A stretch of DNA of 64,000 nt, from contig NZ_AP023362.1 of assembly GCF_018326285.1 (NCBI RefSeq), positions 2,790,001 through 2,854,000 of the forward strand. The letters are read 5' to 3'. Positions within the stretch are counted from its first letter, which is position 1, and every line of letters starts with the position of its first letter. A program made the position numbers and the translations under genes. The notes beneath the pieces are model-generated. The model was not told the origin of the DNA, did not search any database, and worked only from the letters and a program-made list of their open reading frames with translations. Origin of the DNA: Mycolicibacterium sp. TY81 (GTDB lineage Bacteria; Actinomycetota; Actinomycetes; Mycobacteriales; Mycobacteriaceae). Positions 1 through 7,566 of the stretch are shown one piece after another.

Positions 1-1
1 G

Positions 2-604
2 CACGACCAGGTGGGCAACCGGGCGATCGGTGACCGCCCGTCGCAGAACCTCGACTTCGGGCAGCTGGCGATCAAGGCCGCGCTGGTCCTCGGATCGCCC
101 TATACGGCAATGCTTTTCATGGGCGAGGAGTGGGGCGCGTCGACACCGTTCCAGTTCTTCAGTTCACATCCCGAACCCGAACTCGCGCGCGCGACGGCCG
201 AGGGCCGCAAGGCCGAGTTCGCCGATCACGGCTGGGCCGCCGACGACATCCCCGATCCGCAGGATCCGGCGACGTTTCAGCGTTCCAAACTCGACTGGGA
301 CGAGGTCGGCACCGGCGAGCACGCCCGCCTGCTGCAGCTCTACCGCGACCTGATCACGTTGCGGCGCACCGAACCCGACTTCGCCGACCCGTGGCTGGAC
401 CACCTGCGCGTCGAGTTCGACGAGGCCGACCGCTGGATCGTGATGCATCGTGGTGCGTTCGCCGTGGCGTGCAACCTCGGCGAACAGCCCGTTGCCGTAC
501 CCGTCACCGGTGAGTCGGTCCTGTCCTCGGCCGAGCCTCAGATCGGGACAACCGCCACGACACTGCCCGGCCACAGCTTCGCGGTCCTCCGTCGACGCCC
601 CTAG
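2..604 (+). CDS. treZ: Malto-oligosyltrehalose trehalohydrolase, C-terminal part
   Basis: This is the last 200 codons of TreZ, open to the left edge of the window. TreZ is a GH13 enzyme that releases trehalose from maltooligosyl-trehalose made by TreY, in the cytoplasmic glycogen-to-trehalose route. The visible part has the family segment SPYTAMLFMGEEWGA, followed by FQFFSSH and the long helical stretch EGRKAEF, then a small beta-rich C-terminal domain. The catalytic part lies outside the window. It converges on ilvA, and the two stop codons interlock in one CTAG (601-604). In M. tuberculosis treZ (Rv1562c) also lies near ilvA (Rv1559), which supports the call. Confidence 0.92.
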   Translation, partial: HDQVGNRAIGDRPSQNLDFGQLAIKAALVLGSPYTAMLFMGEEWGASTPFQFFSSHPEPELARATAEGRKAEFADHGWAADDIPDPQDPATFQRSKLDWDEVGTGEHARLLQLYRDLITLRRTEPDFADPWLDHLRVEFDEADRWIVMHRGAFAVACNLGEQPVAVPVTGESVLSSAEPQIGTTATTLPGHSFAVLRRRP

Positions 605-1884
605 GTCAGGTAACGGTACGCCGGTGACCCCGGCTCCAACGGCTCCACGTGGATGCCCGAATTGTGCATCCGCTCGAGCAGTCCGTCGAAGTTGGCGGCC
701 GACCCGAGTTCGATGCCGACGAGCGCCGCGCCGGTCTCCCGGTTGTTGCGCTTGACGTATTCGAACAGGGTGATGTCGTCGTTGGGCCCGAGCACCTCGT
801 CCAGGAACCGCCGCAGCGCGCCGGGCTCCTGCGGGAAGTCCACCAGGAAGTAATGCTTGAGACCCAGGTGCACCAGTGACCGCTCGAGCACCTCGCCGTA
901 GCGCGAGACGTCGTTGTTGCCACCGGAGATCAGGCACACGACCGTCGAGCCGGCCTCGACACCGTTCTCCATCAACGCCGCCACGGACAGCGCGCCCGCG
1001 GGCTCGGCGATGATGCCCTCGTTCTGGTACAGGTCGAGCATCGCGGTGCACACCGCGCCTTCGTCGACGGTCGTCACCGACACCATGTCGCCGGCCGCGG
1101 CGAGCGCCGCGTAGGTCAGCTCCCCGGCCCGCGCCACCGCCGCGCCGTCGACGAACTGGTCGACGTGCTCCAGCGTGACCGGCTCGCCCTTGGCCAGCGC
1201 CGCGATCATCGACGCCGCACCGGCGGGCTCGGCGCCGAGCACGGCGGTCGCCTTGGTGTGCGCGGTCAGGTAGGTGGTGATGCCGCTGATGCAGCCGCCG
1301 CCGCCGACCGGCACGATCACCAGGTCGGGCTCGCCGTCCAGCTGCTCGAGGATCTCGACGGCGATGGTGCCCTGCCCGGCCATGGTGCGCAGGTCGTCGT
1401 ACGGCGGGACCAGCGTGGCCCCCGTCCGGGCGACGTCCTCGAGCGCGGCCTCGGCGGCCAGGTCGTAGGTGGCGCCGCCGACGATCAGCTCGATGAAGTC
1501 ACCGCCGTGGTAGCGGATGCGGTCCCGCTTCTGTTTGGGGGTCTTGGCCGGGACGTAGACGCGGCCGTGCACACCCATCGAGCGGCAGGCCAGCGCGAAA
1601 CCCTGGGCGTGGTTGCCCGCCGACGAGCACACCACGCCGGCGGCCTTCTCCTCGTCGGAGAGCTGCATCAGCAGGTTGTAGGCACCCCGCAGTTTGTACG
1701 AGCGCACCGCCTGCAGGTCCTCACGCTTGAGGTACACCTGGGCGCCGGTCAGCGCCGACAGCCGATCGCTGTACTGCAGCGGGGTGCGGGTGACCACCGA
1801 GGAAATTCGCCGGGCAGCCGCATCGATGTCGGCCGCGGCAAGCGGCGACGTCCTGTGGGTTCCCTGGCTCAGCTCGGCAGACAC
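601..1884 (-). CDS. ilvA: Threonine dehydratase (biosynthetic type)
   Basis: A 427-residue PLP enzyme that deaminates threonine to 2-oxobutanoate, the first step of isoleucine synthesis. The PLP lysine is K64 in SYKLRGAYN. A phosphate-binding glycine loop, VPVGGGGCISG, is near residue 192. The C-terminal 90 residues (from about 335, HYFLVDFPQEPGAL) form the ACT-like regulatory domain, so this is the allosteric biosynthetic type rather than the short catabolic one. Length fits the mycobacterial Rv1559 protein. The start lies 36 bp from the divergent membrane-protein gene, so promoters must overlap there. The stop shares CTAG with treZ. Confidence 0.95.
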   Translation of the reverse strand: MSAELSQGTHRTSPLAAADIDAAARRISSVVTRTPLQYSDRLSALTGAQVYLKREDLQAVRSYKLRGAYNLLMQLSDEEKAAGVVCSSAGNHAQGFALACRSMGVHGRVYVPAKTPKQKRDRIRYHGGDFIELIVGGATYDLAAEAALEDVARTGATLVPPYDDLRTMAGQGTIAVEILEQLDGEPDLVIVPVGGGGCISGITTYLTAHTKATAVLGAEPAGAASMIAALAKGEPVTLEHVDQFVDGAAVARAGELTYAALAAAGDMVSVTTVDEGAVCTAMLDLYQNEGIIAEPAGALSVAALMENGVEAGSTVVCLISGGNNDVSRYGEVLERSLVHLGLKHYFLVDFPQEPGALRRFLDEVLGPNDDITLFEYVKRNNRETGAALVGIELGSAANFDGLLERMHNSGIHVEPLEPGSPAYRYLT

Positions 1885-1920
1885 CGTCTAATGGTGTCAT
1901 CTCGGTGCAAAACTGAGCGC

Positions 1921-2664
1921 ATGGACCCCACTCCAGAACCCTTGCCGCCGGCGGTCAGGACATTCGTCGAGCGCACCCACCGCCTGACGAGCAGCGCGGA
2001 ACACCACGTGCCGTCCTGGCTGCGGCCCGGCGCGCCCGAGAACCGGCTACCGGTGATCGCCGCCATCCTCGGCGCGGTCCTGCTGCAATGGTCCGTCCCC
2101 GAGCAGTACACCGTGGTGCCCCGCTGGCCGCTGATCGGCCTGGAACTCCTGCTCGTGGTCGTGCTGCTGATCATCAACCCGGTGCGGATGTCCCGGGAGA
2201 CCACCGTCGGCAAGTGGGCGATGTGGCTGCTGACGGCGGCCATCACCGCCGACAACACGACGTCGGCGATCGTCCTCGACGTCCACATCCTGTCCGGTCA
2301 GGTCTCCAACAATGCCGGGCTGTTGCTGGGCAGCGGCGCGGCGATCTTCATCACCAACGTCATCGTGTTCGGCATCTGGTTCTGGGAGCTGGACCGCGGT
2401 GGGCCGTTCGCCCGGCGGTCCGGCGACGACCCGTACCCGGACTTCCAGTTCCCCCAGATGAGCGATCCGCAGAACGCCGAACCCGGTTGGCGCCCAACAT
2501 TTGTCGACTACCTGTACGTCAGCTACACCAACGTCGTGGCGTTCTCGCCCACAGACACCATGCCGCTGTCCCGGTGGGCCAAGATGATGATGACGCTGCA
2601 GTCGCTGGTCTCGATCTCGACGACCGCGCTCGTCATCGCGCGTGCGGTCAACGTGCTGAAGTAG
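1921..2664 (+). CDS. Multi-pass membrane protein of unknown function
   Basis: A 247-residue protein with about four hydrophobic segments: around residues 41-56 (LPVIAAILGAVLLQW), 67-85, 97-110 and 130-150, plus a C-terminal one ending in IARAVNVLK. It resembles actinobacterial predicted membrane proteins of the DUF1345 type, whose role is not established. The cytosolic-looking tail FSPTDTMPLSRWAKMMMTLQ is a conserved-looking signature. The frame is open far upstream, but that stretch is antisense to ilvA. The ATG at 1921 is the first start after ilvA and fits the hydrophobic pattern. It ends 18 bp from the convergent patatin gene. Confidence 0.7.
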   Translation: MDPTPEPLPPAVRTFVERTHRLTSSAEHHVPSWLRPGAPENRLPVIAAILGAVLLQWSVPEQYTVVPRWPLIGLELLLVVVLLIINPVRMSRETTVGKWAMWLLTAAITADNTTSAIVLDVHILSGQVSNNAGLLLGSGAAIFITNVIVFGIWFWELDRGGPFARRSGDDPYPDFQFPQMSDPQNAEPGWRPTFVDYLYVSYTNVVAFSPTDTMPLSRWAKMMMTLQSLVSISTTALVIARAVNVLK

Positions 2665-2682
2665 GGCCCCGGTACGCCGGAT

Positions 2683-3534
2683 TCAGCCGCAGTCGCGGTG
2701 CGGTTCCAGCAGCTCGGCCTGCCCCACCTCGGGGCGGGTGGTCGGCAACCAGCGTCGCGTCGACTCGAGCGACCGTTCGATGAGTTCACCCGAGCGGGAG
2801 AAGTCGATCGGCGACACCCGCACCGGACACAACGGCGGCACCACATGCAGTTCGACCAATGCCTCGAACCGCTCGACGTCCGTCGCCAGCCGCCGGTTGA
2901 TCGCCAGCGTGAACGCGTGCATCGCCATCGCCAGCGCCGCCCGGGGCGGTTGTGGCATGGCGCACGAGTAACCCGTCGGCAGCACCCACACCTCGGTCGC
3001 GCCCAGTTCCACCGCATAGGACAGCGGTGTGTTGTTCACCACGCCACCGTCGACCAGATCGCGTCCGCCGATCCGCACCGGCGGCAGGACCGCCGGGATG
3101 GCGGCGCTGGCGACGATCGCGTCTACGGCGTCGCCCGACGACAGGAGGACGTCCTGCCCGGAGAGCACGTCGGTGGCCACCACGTGCAGCGGCGTCGGCG
3201 CGTCCTGCAGCCGGCGGAACCGCAGATTCTGCCGCAGCAGGGTGCGGATCCCGATGTCGGAGACCAGATGCGGCCGGCGCCCGAGGAACCCCAGCAGTCC
3301 CATACTCGGGCTGGTCGGGAACACTTTGCGGCGCGACAGCGTCCGCCAGAGGTCGGCCAGCGCCAGGGCCCCGTCGTGGTCGGACCGCCCGGCGATCCAC
3401 GCGCCGTTGAGGGCCCCGACAGAGGTGCCGACGATGAGGTCCGGCTTGATTCCCGCCTCGGCCAGCCCCAGCAGCATGCCCACCTGGACGGAGCCCAGGC
3501 TGCCGCCGCCGGACAGCACGAACGCCGTCGTCAT
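2683..3534 (-). CDS. Patatin-like phospholipase
   Basis: A 283-residue serine hydrolase of the patatin family, which cleaves acyl ester bonds of lipids with a Ser-Asp dyad. The oxyanion glycine motif is SGGGSLG (8-14). The nucleophile is S38 in GTSVG, and the acid is D162 in VDGGVVNN. No signal peptide or membrane segment is visible, so it should be cytoplasmic or peripheral. The ATG at 3534 was chosen because it forms an ATGA overlap with the stop of the upstream kinase gene and directly precedes the oxyanion motif. The tight coupling suggests the kinase and lipase are made together, for example in lipid or membrane signalling. Confidence 0.88.
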   Translation of the reverse strand: MTTAFVLSGGGSLGSVQVGMLLGLAEAGIKPDLIVGTSVGALNGAWIAGRSDHDGALALADLWRTLSRRKVFPTSPSMGLLGFLGRRPHLVSDIGIRTLLRQNLRFRRLQDAPTPLHVVATDVLSGQDVLLSSGDAVDAIVASAAIPAVLPPVRIGGRDLVDGGVVNNTPLSYAVELGATEVWVLPTGYSCAMPQPPRAALAMAMHAFTLAINRRLATDVERFEALVELHVVPPLCPVRVSPIDFSRSGELIERSLESTRRWLPTTRPEVGQAELLEPHRDCG

Positions 3535-4988
3535 GATCCTTCGCCCTCCGGCGCGGGCCGTAATGGAAGCCGGACGACGAAGGTGGTGTGCCACGGTTGT
3601 GAGACCGCGAACAAATCTCCGCCGTGCCGGTTGACGACGATCTGCCTGGCCAGATGCAGGCCCAGGCCGGTACCTTCGCCGAGCGGTCTGGTGGTGAAGA
3701 ACGGGTCGAAGATGCGCCCACGGACGTCGGCGGGAATCCCGCTGCCGGTGTCACTGATCTCGATCCGGACGGCATCGTCCTCGAATCGGCTGCGCACCGT
3801 GAGCGTCCCCGAGCCGAGGGGTCGCATCGCGGCGATCGCGTTCTCGATGATGCGCGTCCACACCTGATTGAGTTCAGCTGGGTAACACAGCAATTCGGGT
3901 GTCGACGGATCGAAGTCCGTGATCACTTCCACCGGCGTACCCGCGCCGATCCGTCCGGCGAACATCCGCAGGGTACTGGTCAGCAGGGCGCCGATCTCGG
4001 CGAACTGGAACGGCGCACTGTTCAGCTGGGTGTACTGCTTGACGTCGGCGACCAGGCCCGAAATCCGATGCGCCGCTTCATTGAGCTGATGCGTCAGCAG
4101 TTCGGCCTCGGCCCGGTGCCGCAACCACGTCATGGCGCGGGGCAACCAGTCCGGCCGGTAATCACCCGGCAGCAGCTGTTCGAGCCATGCGCAGTCCAAT
4201 CCGACCTCGACGAACGTCGGCGCCATGTCCCAGGCGTCCGCTATACCTTGGCTGGACAACCATTCACAGACCTCGTCCTCGAGGTCGCTCGCCCGCATCG
4301 CCGACAGCCGCTGTCCGGACGCCGCGGCCACCTTCGCGACCACGTCGGCCTGCGCCGCGGCCAGGAAAGTCAGCGCCGCACTGTCGAATTCGCTGTCCAT
4401 GAGCGGCACCGTGAGAGCATCCAAGCGGCCGCGCAGGTCGGTCGCGGCGCGGACGACGGCTGCCACCGGGTTGTTGAGTTCGTGTGTCAATCCGGCCGAG
4501 AGCTGTCCGAGTGCCAGCATCCGGTCCCGTTCGTCGGCGACGCGGTGCTGCTTCTCCGCGGTCTCCGCCAGCCCGTCGATGAGATGGACCGCCATCGGGA
4601 ACTGGGTCTTGACGAAGGCACCGAATTCGCCGGCAGGCATGACGAAGAACCGGCTCGGCCGGGTGGCCCGCACCGAGAACCGGTTCCGGTCATGCCCGAC
4701 GGGACTGAACGCCGACCGGGCACCGAAGTAGACGCCGGGCTGCGACGTTCGATCGATCTCGAGTTCCCGGCCTCCGGCACGCTTCGAGAGCACCAACTCG
4801 CCATCGATGAGAACCCGCAGCGGTGTGACGGGATCACCTTCGGTGATGACCGGGCCCGGGTCGAAGACCTCGATGTGACCGGCGTGACACAGCTGCGCCA
4901 GCTGCTCGTCCGTCAGCGACTCGAACAGGAACAGCGCCTTCAGTTCCTCTGGTCGGCACTGCTGCAGGTCACCACTGACGTCTCCCAC
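3531..4988 (-). CDS. Sensor histidine kinase with N-terminal cyclic-nucleotide-binding domain
   Basis: A 485-residue soluble histidine kinase. Residues about 15-135 form a cNMP-binding-like beta roll (LFLFESLTDEQL...FFVMPAGEF). The H-box is SAGLTHELNNP, with phosphoacceptor H169. The ATPase domain has the N-box IIENAIAAM, the G1 box DTGSGIP and the F/G2 region FDPFFTTRPLGEGTGLGL. No transmembrane segment is seen, so it senses a cytosolic signal. No response regulator gene is adjacent. Its stop overlaps the start of the patatin gene by 4 bp (ATGA). Whether the nucleotide pocket really binds cAMP cannot be told from sequence alone. Confidence 0.87.
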   Translation of the reverse strand: MGDVSGDLQQCRPEELKALFLFESLTDEQLAQLCHAGHIEVFDPGPVITEGDPVTPLRVLIDGELVLSKRAGGRELEIDRTSQPGVYFGARSAFSPVGHDRNRFSVRATRPSRFFVMPAGEFGAFVKTQFPMAVHLIDGLAETAEKQHRVADERDRMLALGQLSAGLTHELNNPVAAVVRAATDLRGRLDALTVPLMDSEFDSAALTFLAAAQADVVAKVAAASGQRLSAMRASDLEDEVCEWLSSQGIADAWDMAPTFVEVGLDCAWLEQLLPGDYRPDWLPRAMTWLRHRAEAELLTHQLNEAAHRISGLVADVKQYTQLNSAPFQFAEIGALLTSTLRMFAGRIGAGTPVEVITDFDPSTPELLCYPAELNQVWTRIIENAIAAMRPLGSGTLTVRSRFEDDAVRIEISDTGSGIPADVRGRIFDPFFTTRPLGEGTGLGLHLARQIVVNRHGGDLFAVSQPWHTTFVVRLPLRPAPEGEGS

Positions 4989-5105
4989 GTCGACACACTA
5001 AGCCCCGCCGGGCCCGAATCGCGCACCCTGCTCGTTGCTCGCGAAGATCGGTCGTCGCCCGTGCCCCACAGATGGCCCCGACGCCCAGTGCCACCGGTCA
5101 CTGAA

Positions 5106-5136
5106 TTGCTCACCCCACCGGAACTTCGGCTAGAGT
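5106..5136 (+). promoter_or_regulatory. Possible promoter for a plus-strand RNA
   Basis: A -10-like TAGAGT (5131-5136) lies 19 bp after a -35-like TTGCTC (5106-5111), directly before a region able to fold into a long stem. The match is modest and the spacer is long. It would start transcription near 5142 on the plus strand, away from the kinase gene. Confidence 0.3.
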
Positions 5137-5240
5137 GAAGACCGCCAGGCCGCAGTAACCCCGGGCCCCAAATTTCGCCGCCACGAGCGGCCTACCGCCG
5201 AGAGGCGTTCTGCGGTCTGGCTTTAACTTCTCAGCTGTAT
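5137..5240 (+). ncRNA. Candidate structured RNA in intergenic region
   Basis: The region between the kinase start and the next gene end (4989-5265) has no convincing coding frame. It contains CCAGGCCGCAG (5145-5155) and CTGCGGTCTGG (5210-5220), which pair over 11 positions with a single G-U. GAAG (5137-5140) and CTTC (5227-5230) could extend the stem loosely. The enclosed 54 bases are GC-rich and could form further hairpins. I do not recognise a known riboswitch or sRNA family. It could also be the leader of something on the minus strand, since stems are symmetric. Confidence 0.35.
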
Positions 5241-5241
5241 C

Positions 5242-5257
5242 CCGCCGATATCGGCGG
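5242..5257. repeat. Perfect 16-bp palindrome
   Basis: CCGCCGATATCGGCGG is its own reverse complement. It lies 9 bp downstream of the stop of the minus-strand gene at 5266-5904 and after the possible RNA on the plus strand. It has no loop and no T-run, so it is a poor intrinsic terminator. It may instead be a protein site or transcript end stabiliser. Confidence 0.5.
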
Positions 5258-5265
5258 TGACAGCG

Positions 5266-5904
5266 TCAATCCAGCGAATCGCTGCGCCACAACCCGGCCG
5301 CGGCGTGGAGCTCGTTGGCGATCCGGGTGAACGTCACGGCACGGTCGGTCAGCTCCGCGGCGCGCTCCGGCGCCGTGTTCGTCGCATCCTCGGCCAGGCT
5401 CGTGCAGCCGGCCGCACTCACCCGGCAGTATGCCGCCGCGCGTTCCAGCGCCACGGCGAAATCCCCCTCGAAGACGCCACGCAGAATCCGGTCGGCGAGC
5501 TCGCGGATCTCCGTCGGCCCGACGGGCGTCTCCGCACCGGCGACCACGGGGTAGATCGAATGCAGCACCTCCGTGCCGCGGCCGAACATCAGACTCGCCG
5601 CGTAGGGGTCGGTGCGGATCGACAGCCGCAGCAGATAGACGCGCCACAGCGCACCGGGCAGACTGCGCGGCCCGGCCCCGGCCCACAACTCGGCGATGGT
5701 CTCGATGCCGTGCTCGTCGGTGTACGCCACCAGCCGGGAGACCACGTCGGGGTCCGGATAGCTGCGCACACGTTCCAGCAGCGCCGCCGCGGTCTCGTGG
5801 GCAACGCGGCTGTCCTGCACGGGATCCTCGACATCGTGGAACGCCTCGAAGCCGCGGCCCAGGAACTTGGTCGGCTTGTGTATCCGCCGACGGTCGTCAG
5901 TCAT
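5266..5904 (-). CDS. Conserved mycobacterial hypothetical protein
   Basis: A 212-residue, mostly helical protein with no signal peptide, membrane segment or catalytic motif that I can see. It begins MTDDRRRIHKPTKFLGRG and contains the segments ALWRVYLLRLSIRTDPYAAS and AAAYCRVSAAGCTSLAEDA. I remember close relatives across mycobacteria, sometimes labelled as an RNA polymerase beta subunit. Nothing here supports that name, because length and motifs do not fit. It lies between the kinase-patatin pair and the zinc-finger-like gene, all on the minus strand. Function unknown. Confidence 0.75.
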   Translation of the reverse strand: MTDDRRRIHKPTKFLGRGFEAFHDVEDPVQDSRVAHETAAALLERVRSYPDPDVVSRLVAYTDEHGIETIAELWAGAGPRSLPGALWRVYLLRLSIRTDPYAASLMFGRGTEVLHSIYPVVAGAETPVGPTEIRELADRILRGVFEGDFAVALERAAAYCRVSAAGCTSLAEDATNTAPERAAELTDRAVTFTRIANELHAAAGLWRSDSLD

Positions 5905-5964
5905 GCACCAATTCTTTCCCGCCGCCGCGCACCGTCAGCGGCTCTTCCTGTCGCTGCGCTCGCC

Positions 5965-6291
5965 CTAACGCCATCCGTCGGCGTCTTTGGCGGCCTGCAG
6001 CAGCACCTCACACAATTCTTTCAATTCGGTGGGTCCGGCGCCTTCGGCAACTGCCGTCGCGACGTCCTCGGCCGCACACCGTACCTGATAAACGCGGTCC
6101 GAGAGCGCCGCCGCTTCTTCGGCGCTGAGCACCACCGAGTCCTCGGCGAGGTTGGTCCCCTTGACCATGGCCCGCTGTTCATAGGCCCGCTGGCGGCACG
6201 ACTGGCGGCAGTACTGGCGACGACGGCCCATGCCCGCGTCGGCCACCTCCCGGCCACACCACCGGCATGGCTGGGCCTTCGAACGCTTCAC
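5965..6291 (-). CDS. Small putative zinc-binding protein next to rbpA
   Basis: A 108-residue protein. Its N-terminal half has a C-x2-C and C-x3-C pattern, CRWCGREV and QYCRQSCRQRAYEQR, typical of a small zinc ribbon rich in arginine. The second half is an acidic helix (LSAEEAAALSDRVYQV). It may bind nucleic acid, but this is inference. The GTG at 6291 starts just before the KRSKAQPCRWC motif. An ATG at 6333 would add 14 residues, and neither has a good ribosome-binding site. It is divergent from rbpA, as Rv2049c is in M. tuberculosis. Function unknown. Confidence 0.7.
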   Translation of the reverse strand: MKRSKAQPCRWCGREVADAGMGRRRQYCRQSCRQRAYEQRAMVKGTNLAEDSVVLSAEEAAALSDRVYQVRCAAEDVATAVAEGAGPTELKELCEVLLQAAKDADGWR

Positions 6292-6408
6292 GGTCGTGAC
6301 TGTATCCGCCGGCCGGCCGAACGCCGGTATCATGGACAATCGAGTCGGGAACTTCACGGCGCTGGACTGCGTTGATTCCCTGTCGCTATACCAAGGGAGT
6401 GATTGACG

Positions 6409-6744
6409 ATGGCTGATCGTGTTCTGCGAGGTAGTCGCCTCGGAGCTGTGAGCTACGAGACCGACCGCAACCATGACCTGGCACCGCGGCAGGTGGCCCG
6501 CTACCGCACCGACAACGGCGAGGAATTCGAAGTTCCGTTCGCCGACGACGCGGAAATCCCCGGCACCTGGGCGTGCAAGAACGGCATGGAAGGCACCCTG
6601 CTCGAGGGTGACGTGCCCGAGCCCAAGAAGGTCAAGCCGCCGCGTACCCACTGGGACATGCTGCTCGAGCGTCGTTCCGTCGAAGAGCTCGAAGAGCTGC
6701 TCAAGGAGCGCCTGGAGCTGATCAAGACCCGCCGCCGCGGCTGA
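6409..6744 (+). CDS. rbpA: RNA polymerase-binding protein RbpA
   Basis: A 111-residue protein nearly identical to mycobacterial RbpA (MADRVLRGSRLGAVSYETDR...). RbpA binds RNA polymerase and the principal sigma factors, stabilises the open complex and is essential in mycobacteria. In order: a flexible N-terminal tail, a core domain around residues 26-70 (VARYRTDNGEEFEVPF), a basic linker (PKKVKPPRTHW) and the helical sigma-interaction domain at the end (RSVEELEELLKERLELI). The ATG at 6409 follows AAGGGAG (6393-6399) at good spacing. A perfect bidirectional terminator follows the gene. Confidence 0.98.
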   Translation: MADRVLRGSRLGAVSYETDRNHDLAPRQVARYRTDNGEEFEVPFADDAEIPGTWACKNGMEGTLLEGDVPEPKKVKPPRTHWDMLLERRSVEELEELLKERLELIKTRRRG

Positions 6745-6760
6745 TCTGATTGCGCCAACG

Positions 6761-6790
6761 AAAAAGCCCCGCCGCGAGGCGGGGCTTTTT
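6761..6790. terminator. Bidirectional terminator between rbpA and ppm1
   Basis: A perfect 13-bp inverted repeat (6761-6773 with 6778-6790) closes a GCGA tetraloop. It starts with AAAAA and ends with TTTTT, so it gives a GC-rich hairpin plus T-run on both strands. It separates two converging genes. Confidence 0.95.
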
Positions 6791-6804
6791 CGTGCTGACG
6801 TCAG

Positions 6805-7566
6805 CTAGCGGACGACGCCGCGGGCCCGGTCCAGCCGGCCGCGGATACCCCACTTCGCCACCTGCGACATGGCCTCGCGGATGTTGGATCCGCTCATCTT
6901 CGAGACGCCCAGTTCGCGCTCGGTGAACGTGATGGGCACCTCGACGACGGTGAAGCCCGCGTTGATGGCGCGCCACGTCAGGTCGATCTGGAAGCAATAG
7001 CCCTTCGAATCGACGTCGTCGAGGCCGATCTTCTCCAGCACGTCGTGCCGGTAGGCGCGGTAGCCGGCCGTGATGTCGTGAATCTTGACGCCCAGCAGCA
7101 CGCGGGCGTAGGTGTTCGCGGTGCGCGACAGGACGAGCCGGCGACGCGGCCAGTTGCGGATGGCGCCGCCCGGGACGTACCGCGACCCGATGGCCAGGTC
7201 GGCGCCGGCGTCGACGGCGTCCAGCAGGCGGTACAGCTCCTCGGGCGCATGGCTGCCGTCGGCGTCCATCTCGACCAGCACGCTGTAGCCGCGGCCCAGG
7301 CCCCAGGCGAACCCGGCGAGGTACGCGGCGCCCAGACCGCCCTTGCCGGCACGGTGCATGACGTGCACGCGGTCGGGATCTGCCAGCGCCAACTCGTCGG
7401 CCAGCTGGCCGGTGCCGTCGGGGCTGTCGTCGTCGACGACGAGCACGTGGACGTCCGGACGGGCGGCGTGCACCCGGCCGACGATCAACGGCAGGTTCTC
7501 GCGCTCGTTGTAGGTCGGAATGATGACCAGCGTGCGCTGACTCGGACGGTCCTCGCCCATGGTCAT
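6805..7566 (-). CDS. ppm1: Polyprenol monophosphomannose synthase
   Basis: A 253-residue GT2 glycosyltransferase that moves mannose from GDP-mannose to polyprenyl phosphate, giving the donor for lipoarabinomannan, higher PIMs and protein mannosylation. It has the GT2 start [13 protein letters not shown], the nucleotide-binding [10 protein letters not shown] and the metal motif EMDADGSH. No C-terminal membrane anchor is seen, as in M. smegmatis, where the synthase is separate from the membrane-bound Lnt. In M. tuberculosis the two are fused. The start ATG (7566) overlaps the lnt stop as TAATG. A second ATG at 7560 is also possible. Confidence 0.94.
   Translation of the reverse strand: MTMGEDRPSQRTLVIIPTYNERENLPLIVGRVHAARPDVHVLVVDDDSPDGTGQLADELALADPDRVHVMHRAGKGGLGAAYLAGFAWGLGRGYSVLVEMDADGSHAPEELYRLLDAVDAGADLAIGSRYVPGGAIRNWPRRRLVLSRTANTYARVLLGVKIHDITAGYRAYRHDVLEKIGLDDVDSKGYCFQIDLTWRAINAGFTVVEVPITFTERELGVSKMSGSNIREAMSQVAKWGIRGRLDRARGVVR

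Noticed and set aside
1165-1920. N-terminal extension of the membrane protein at 1921
   Set aside because: The extension is antisense to ilvA and has shadow-type composition. The ATG at 1921 fits the protein.
5930-5964. GCGAGCGCAGCGACAGG stretch as a third CAKSR-type leader
   Set aside because: It shares only a loose GAAGAGC element and does not form a short ORF with ATGA overlaps.
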